Source: Nitrospira sp. (GTDB lineage: Bacteria; Nitrospirota; Nitrospiria; Nitrospirales; Nitrospiraceae). From it: a stretch of 28,326 nt of DNA. The position numbers and the translations under genes were made by a program. The DNA lies in assembly GCA_015904045.1 (NCBI GenBank), contig JABMDG010000235.1, forward strand, positions 1-28,326, in the 5' to 3' direction. Shown here piece after piece: positions 24,310 to 28,326 of this stretch; the first letter of the stretch is position 1; each line of letters opens with the position of its first letter. Under the pieces are notes generated by a model that saw nothing but the letters and a program-made list of their open reading frames with translations, was not told the DNA's origin and ran no database searches.

Positions 24310-25461
24310 TTACGCCTCTTCAGACACGCCTCCGAGTCCGATCACCGTGGAACCGTGGCGGGCGACGAGCGTATCCAGCACCGCGATGGCTTTGGCCCGC
24401 CGCTGGTCGAACAGGCCAGGCGCGGCGGCGGTCAACATGGTGAGCGCCAGTCCGGTCAGCCGGTAGTCTGTGCCGGGCTTTATCAAGTCATCCAATGCTC
24501 GTTGTACGATCGGCCACATGTCAGGGTCGTAATTCAACGGGTGTGAAAATCGGCCATGCTTGGTGGTGATAGTAAACCGCGCGTCTTTCAGTTTTACGGC
24601 ACACCCGCCGGCCGCCAGGCCCTCCTGCCGCAGATCGTGCGCCAGCTCGCGTAAAAATCCGCGCAACGTATGTGCGAGGAATGCCCGGTCGTGTGTGTTG
24701 CGCTCGAACGTCGTTTCACGGCTGATGCTCTTGGACTCCCGGTCGGCGACGACCGGTTCCCGGTCGATGCCTCGCGCCAGTTCTCTGATCCAGCGCAAGC
24801 TGTTGCCGAACAGATGTTGAAGCGGCCGATCCCAGCGGGTATCCAAGAGATCGCCGATGGTGGTGATTCCCAGCGCCTCAATCCTGGCCGCTGTTTTCGG
24901 GCCGATGCCGGGTAGGGCGCGCGGAGGAAGGGGGGCGAGAAACAAGGGTTCCGCGCCCGGCTCGATCACGGCCAGGCCGTTCGGTTTATGGGTGTCGGCG
25001 GCGATCTTGGCGACGGTTTTGCCGGTGGCCAGGGCGATGGTGCAACGAAGGCCGGTGGCGGCGTAGAGCTCATCTTTTGCGAGCTGCCCCAAAGCCATCG
25101 GGTCGGGATGGAGCGACTGCAGATCGGTGGTGTCGGCATAAAACTCGTCGATGCTACTCCATTGGGTGAGGGGAAACAGCCGGTCGGTCACCCTGTGCAT
25201 CGCGTCGTGCAACCGCCGATACAGAGGCCGGTCGGGCGGCAGCAGGATCAACTGGGGACAGAGTTGCAACGCCCTGGCCGTCGGCATGGCGGAGCGAACG
25301 CCGAACGGCCTGACGGCGTAGCTAGCCGCCGCAATGATCCCGCGCGGGGGTGGTCCGCCGATCGCGATCGGTTTACCGGCAAGTTTCGGATCGTTCACGA
25401 CAGCGGCGGCCGCGAACATGGCGTCCACATCGCCGAACAGAATCTGGCGGGGCCAGCGCAT
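24310..25461 (-). CDS. dinB: Y-family DNA polymerase (Pol IV/DinB type)
   Basis: The 383-residue protein contains palm, fingers, thumb and little-finger regions. Catalytic acids are Asp11 in LFGDVDAMF and Asp105-Glu106 in SSIDEFYAD. The steric-gate aromatic is Phe16 (equivalent to E. coli Phe13). Fingers contain GIIAAASYAVRPFGVRSAMP; the thumb HhH contains LPGIGPKTAARIEALGI; the little finger starts at SISRETTFERN. No clear beta-clamp motif is seen at the C-terminus. It synthesises DNA past lesions at low fidelity. The N-terminus (MRWPRQILFGDVDAMFAAAA) departs from the usual HVDMDAFFASVE, so it is a divergent branch. It is separated from sprT by 72 bases holding a heptamer repeat. No LexA-like box is recognisable. 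Confidence 0.92.
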   Translation of the reverse strand: MRWPRQILFGDVDAMFAAAAVVNDPKLAGKPIAIGGPPPRGIIAAASYAVRPFGVRSAMPTARALQLCPQLILLPPDRPLYRRLHDAMHRVTDRLFPLTQWSSIDEFYADTTDLQSLHPDPMALGQLAKDELYAATGLRCTIALATGKTVAKIAADTHKPNGLAVIEPGAEPLFLAPLPPRALPGIGPKTAARIEALGITTIGDLLDTRWDRPLQHLFGNSLRWIRELARGIDREPVVADRESKSISRETTFERNTHDRAFLAHTLRGFLRELAHDLRQEGLAAGGCAVKLKDARFTITTKHGRFSHPLNYDPDMWPIVQRALDDLIKPGTDYRLTGLALTMLTAAAPGLFDQRRAKAIAVLDTLVARHGSTVIGLGGVSEEA

Positions 25462-25470
25462 GGGAGATAC

Positions 25471-25505
25471 CGTTATTCGTTACGCGTCATACGTCAAGCG
25501 TCGGA
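25471..25505. repeat. Degenerate 7-bp tandem repeat (five units)
   Basis: CGTTATT, CGTTACG, CGTCATA, CGTCAAG and CGTCGGA run head to tail between dinB and the sprT-like gene. All share CGT, and four of five continue with YA. It resembles heptanucleotide intergenic repeats seen in some bacteria. Five imperfect units are suggestive, not conclusive. Confidence 0.5.
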
Positions 25506-25533
25506 AGAGGATCAGAGTCGGAACCAGCAAATC

Positions 25534-26226
25534 CTAGGCTTGAGAGGAAGAAAATGCCAGCGTCAATTGTCTGGCCGGTTTCTCGGCAGCGGTGTGGGCC
25601 GCGCGGGGTGGCTGTCTCTCTGTTCTGCCGTTTGACGAATGACGGTTGACGTCCCATCCATGCAGTTCCTGTAACGCGCCCCGACACCGACCGCATTGGT
25701 GCCGGCGCGGCTCGATGGTCTTCCGCTGTCGGCGATAGATCCGTCCGCAGTCTTTGCAGCGCCAGGCGAATCGTGACAGGGCCAGCACTTCGTTCTGCAG
25801 CGAGTGGTATCTGGTCACGGCCACCTCCCCCGAGCGATTCATCTCTGTCATCTTCCGGAGAAAATCCAGGCCGTGATCGGGCCGTCGCTTCAGTACGTCG
25901 AATTGCCATTGGTGGATCATCTCATGGGCGAGGGTGTTAAGCAGTTCTTGCTCTGCGTAGGGTGTCCGTTCCGCAAGCCGTTCCAATAGGGGGCGGGACA
26001 GGCGAATCTCTCGACGGCTGGAGGTGGGAGCAGCCGGATGCGGCGTTCTCGGCCCGCCGCGACAGACGAACAGGCCGACCGAGGAGGTGAGGCGCCGGCT
26101 CCAGACAATGGGAATCGGCGGCAGCCGATTGAGAAAGTAGCGTGCGTTCAGAGCACGCCAGCGGGTGTGCAATCCGTCCGCAGAGAGATCCGCTACGCTG
26201 GTCGATCCGGTGATCGGCTGTGTCAT
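25534..26226 (-). CDS. SprT-like zinc metalloprotease domain protein
   Basis: The 230-residue protein has a SprT-like domain (about 15-160) with the zinc-protease motif LAHEMIHQWQF (His101, Glu102, His105) and a possible third ligand, His118, in DHGLDF. A zinc ribbon follows, with Cys157/Cys160 (CKDC) and Cys178/Cys181 (CGRC). The C-terminal 40 residues are polar and probably disordered. The eukaryotic relative Spartan cleaves DNA-protein crosslinks; bacterial SprT proteins are little studied. Its ATG overlaps the stop of the deoxyhypusine-synthase-like gene (ATGA). Proximity to dinB and mfd makes a role in DNA damage tolerance plausible, but this is inference. Confidence 0.88.
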   Translation of the reverse strand: MTQPITGSTSVADLSADGLHTRWRALNARYFLNRLPPIPIVWSRRLTSSVGLFVCRGGPRTPHPAAPTSSRREIRLSRPLLERLAERTPYAEQELLNTLAHEMIHQWQFDVLKRRPDHGLDFLRKMTEMNRSGEVAVTRYHSLQNEVLALSRFAWRCKDCGRIYRRQRKTIEPRRHQCGRCRGALQELHGWDVNRHSSNGRTERQPPRAAHTAAEKPARQLTLAFSSSQA

Positions 26227-27215
26227 CCGATGGCTTCCAGCACGGCGGCGGCCAACAGCGGCAGCATGATTTCGTGATGGCCGGTCAAGGCATAGCCCTT
26301 GCCGCCTTTTTGCGTAGGACGCCGGACTACGTTGGTCTGGGGGCGGTAGTGGGAGAGAAAATCCATGTTCACGGTGGTGATGTTTGCCAACGGGTGGCCG
26401 AGATTCCGCCCTAACGAGACTGTTTTCAAAAACACTTCCGGGAGAATCACCGCCGATCCGATGTTCAAGTACACGCCGCCTTCCATCCCGGCGACGACAG
26501 CGGCCAGGCGCCGGAAATCGAGCAGCGAGGTCGCCCCGATGGCGGCACCATCGGCCGACGGATGCATATGAATGATGTCGGTGCCCATGGCGACATGCAC
26601 GGTTACCGGGATGCCAAGGCGCGCGCCCGTTGCCAGAATGCTCGTCGCCCGGTTCGGGAACTGATGCTCGGGCCGGTTGATATAGAGCCCGATAGCCTCG
26701 CCCAGGCCCTCATCGCTTTGGGCCCCACGGCTGATCGCGGCGTTGAGGATTCGGCCCGTCTCGTCTGCCATGCCGAACCGGCCGTCATCGATTTCAGCGT
26801 CCACTTCTTCGGAGGTGTGGCCCATCAAGGCCAACTCAAAGTCATGGATAATGCCGGCCCCGTTCATGGCGACGGCGGTGATGATACCGCGTTCCATGAG
26901 ATCCGTCACAATCGGGGCCAGTCCTACCTTGATAACGTGCGCGCCCAGTCCCACAATCACATGCCGGCCCTTCCGGTGGGCGGTGGCTATGGCTTGCGCC
27001 ACGGCCCGCAGCGTCTTCACGGCGAGGATGTCGGGGAGGCCGGCGCAAAACTTCGAAAACGATCCGCCGGGCTTCCACGGGGTGGCGAAGTTGGAGACTT
27101 GCACCAAGCTGTGGCGTTTCTTCAGCGGATAGGTCTTGAGGGCCGAGACGTCGATCGGTCGAATCAACGCCGGCGCGGACCGCTTGGGGGAAGTCCGGTC
27201 AGGACGTTTTGCCAA
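26223..27215 (-). CDS. Deoxyhypusine-synthase-like protein
   Basis: This 330-residue protein resembles the deoxyhypusine synthase family (DHS-like NAD-binding fold). Segments supporting this are SFSKFCAGLPDILAVKTL, VGLGAHVIKVGLAPIVTDLMERG, MNGAGIIHDFELALMGHTSEEVD, MGTDIIHMHPSADGAAIG, YLNIGSAVILPEVFLK and, near the C-terminus, GGKGYALTGHHEIMLPLLAAAVLE. In eukaryotes and archaea DHS modifies a lysine of eIF5A with spermidine; some bacterial relatives are known or proposed to make homospermidine. Lys in GGKGYALTG may correspond to the catalytic lysine, but the following loop is shorter than in human DHS. The start is a TTG with AGAGGA eight bases upstream, and it overlaps gmhA by 17 bases. The substrate is unknown. 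Confidence 0.75.
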   Translation of the reverse strand: MAKRPDRTSPKRSAPALIRPIDVSALKTYPLKKRHSLVQVSNFATPWKPGGSFSKFCAGLPDILAVKTLRAVAQAIATAHRKGRHVIVGLGAHVIKVGLAPIVTDLMERGIITAVAMNGAGIIHDFELALMGHTSEEVDAEIDDGRFGMADETGRILNAAISRGAQSDEGLGEAIGLYINRPEHQFPNRATSILATGARLGIPVTVHVAMGTDIIHMHPSADGAAIGATSLLDFRRLAAVVAGMEGGVYLNIGSAVILPEVFLKTVSLGRNLGHPLANITTVNMDFLSHYRPQTNVVRRPTQKGGKGYALTGHHEIMLPLLAAAVLEAIG

Positions 27216-27777
27216 GGAGCTGTTCCTCTACCAATTCACACAGAACGTGGCCGAGCGTGATGTGGCTTTCTTGGATTCGCGACGTGATCGTGGATGGAAC
27301 GATGAAGGGATACTCGACGAGCCCTGCCAGTTTGCCGCCGTTCGCGCCGGTCCAAGCGATGGTCGTCAAGCCGCAGTCACGGGCCGCTTCGGCGCCCTTC
27401 AAGACGTTGGGGGAATTGCCGCTGGTGCTGATGGCCACGGCGATGTCGCCCTTCCGTCCGTGAGCCCGGACTTGACGGGCGAACAGCTCGTCGTAGCCGT
27501 AGTCGTTGGCGATGCAGGTGATGGCGGCGATGTCCGTGGCCAAGGCGATCGCGGGCAAGGGCATCCGATCCCGCTTGTACCGCCCCACGAATTCAGCCGC
27601 GATGTGGGCCGCATCAGTGGCGCTCCCGCCGTTGCCGAACAATAAGACTTTGCAGCCGTTGCGAAACGCGTCCGCCATCAGCTTTGCCACCTGAACGATG
27701 CGGTCGGCATGTTCGCGGGCAAACTGTTCTTTGACCCGCGCGCTGTCGGCGAACGCGTTGAGCACCGATTCTTTCAT
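27199..27777 (-). CDS. gmhA: Phosphoheptose isomerase (sedoheptulose 7-phosphate isomerase)
   Basis: The 192-residue SIS-domain protein converts sedoheptulose 7-phosphate to D-glycero-D-manno-heptose 7-phosphate, the first step to ADP-heptose for LPS. Motifs are LLFGNGGSATDAAHIAAE (46-62, Glu62 as general acid/base), STSGNSPNV (117-125, phosphate binding) and RIQESHITLGH (167-177, with the catalytic histidine His177). The start ATG 27777 lies seven bases after the -10 box of a very good promoter; the open frame extends upstream to 27813 but that stretch is the promoter itself. It is first gene of the long minus-strand unit and overlaps the next gene by 17 bases. Confidence 0.95.
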   Translation of the reverse strand: MKESVLNAFADSARVKEQFAREHADRIVQVAKLMADAFRNGCKVLLFGNGGSATDAAHIAAEFVGRYKRDRMPLPAIALATDIAAITCIANDYGYDELFARQVRAHGRKGDIAVAISTSGNSPNVLKGAEAARDCGLTTIAWTGANGGKLAGLVEYPFIVPSTITSRIQESHITLGHVLCELVEEQLLGKTS

Positions 27778-27784
27778 GGGCGCG

Positions 27785-27813
27785 ATTCTAGGCGAGGCAG
27801 GCGAACCTGTCAA
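27785..27813 (-). promoter_or_regulatory. Strong sigma70-type promoter of gmhA, predicted leaderless
   Basis: On the minus strand: TTGACA (27813-27808, perfect consensus), a 17-base spacer (optimal) and TAGAAT (27790-27785). Seven bases separate the -10 box from the gmhA ATG, so the first transcribed base should be at or next to the A of the start codon. No Shine-Dalgarno sequence could fit. Confidence 0.8.
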
Positions 27814-27830
27814 ACCGAACGAGTGTGACC

Positions 27831-28326
27831 TTACGACTTCACTGGCGCCGACATTCCGGTCTGTCTGATAGCATTCATCGCCAACGCGATCATCGAGCCG
27901 ACATCGGAGACGCTCGCCGGCAGGATAAGGGTATTGGTCGTTTTCGCCAACTCTCCGAACTTGCCGATGTATTGCTCGGCGACACGGAGTTGAACGGCTT
28001 CCTGCCCTCCGGGAACCTGAATGGTCTCGGCGACTCTTCGGAGCCCCTCGGCAGTAGCCTGCGCGATGGCGAGGATGGCGGCTGCGGCGCCCTCGGCTTC
28101 ATTGATCTGTTGCTGTTTCTTGGCTTCCGACGCCTTGATCACTTGCTGTTTTTCACCCTCGGCCTGATTGATCGCGGCGTCGCGCTCGCCTTCCGAGGCC
28201 AAGATCACCGCGCGTTTCTCCCGTTCGGCGCGCATCTGCTTTTCCATCGCGTTCAAGACGTCTTTGGGTGGGGTGATATTTTTGATTTCGTAACGGAGGA
28301 CTTTCACGCCCCAGGGTTCCGAGGCT
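27831..28326 (-). CDS. SPFH/band-7 (slipin, paraslipin-type) protein, 5' end outside window
   Basis: Only the last 165 or so residues are present; the frame is open at the window edge with [20 protein letters not shown], the typical end of a band-7 domain. A long Glu/Lys/Ala-rich coiled coil follows ([23 protein letters not shown] to [17 protein letters not shown]), then the C-terminal oligomerisation region ([21 protein letters not shown]). Family members form membrane-bound cages and are often encoded with an NfeD protein, which would lie outside the window. Downstream, 17 bases separate its stop from the -35 box of gmhA, so it is a separate transcription unit unless transcription reads through. 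Confidence 0.9.
   Translation of the reverse strand, partial: ASEPWGVKVLRYEIKNITPPKDVLNAMEKQMRAEREKRAVILASEGERDAAINQAEGEKQQVIKASEAKKQQQINEAEGAAAAILAIAQATAEGLRRVAETIQVPGGQEAVQLRVAEQYIGKFGELAKTTNTLILPASVSDVGSMIALAMNAIRQTGMSAPVKS

Overview
The window reads as one contiguous piece of a GC-rich bacterial chromosome with an outer membrane: it has lipoprotein signals, SurA/PpiC-type periplasmic foldases, LPS-heptose genes, and a MurJ and MtgA cell-wall set. The combination of a five-helix, type-B succinate dehydrogenase/fumarate reductase, Zn-ribbon/PilZ proteins, the LemA-TPM-TPM cluster and the gmhA...mfd-PpiC-SurA order suggests Nitrospira or a close relative (phylum Nitrospirota). That assignment is inference from gene content, not from a marker gene. 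There are no rRNA or tRNA genes, CRISPR arrays, insertion sequences or prophage genes that I can recognise.

Layout. (1) 1-3781, +: the 3' end of a large repeat-rich surface protein (two CSPG/cadherin-like repeats, Pro-rich linker, C-terminal membrane anchor), overlapping a membrane sensor histidine kinase by one base. The kinase overlaps by ATGA a short, frameshifted, truncated response-regulator remnant. (2) 4044-7474, +: sdhC-sdhA-sdhB. (3) 7538-9512: a Zn-ribbon PilZ protein, an uncharacterised minus-strand gene, a bactofilin and a convergent DUF3703 gene. (4) 9665-12274, +: lemA, two TPM-domain genes and a small PilZ protein. (5) 12349-14877, +: murJ, an O6-alkylguanine-DNA alkyltransferase gene, and a broken dtd. 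(6) 14949-16876, +: an unknown protein, an isoaspartyl peptidase/asparaginase and a VOC protein, tightly coupled behind an extended -10 promoter. (7) 16904-18348: divergent mtgA and engB. (8) 18338-28326, minus: two parvulin-type foldases, mfd, rfaE2, dinB, sprT-like, a deoxyhypusine-synthase-like gene and gmhA, with a truncated SPFH (slipin) gene upstream.

How it works together. The minus-strand block seems to be one long transcription unit that starts at an unusually clear sigma70-type promoter directly at the gmhA start codon. It mixes ADP-heptose synthesis (gmhA, rfaE2), DNA damage and transcription-repair functions (sprT-like, dinB, mfd) and outer-membrane protein folding. The sdhCAB operon supplies the membrane succinate/fumarate step. 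The first module looks like a surface protein feeding a signalling kinase whose cognate regulator has decayed.

Most interesting: the response-regulator remnant restored by a single A in an A-run; a dtd gene with an internal out-of-frame deletion removing a conserved core motif; several promoters (gmhA, murJ, possibly two PilZ genes) whose -10 box lies so close to the start codon that the mRNAs should be leaderless or nearly so; and a bacterial deoxyhypusine-synthase-like enzyme embedded in a heptose/DNA-repair operon.
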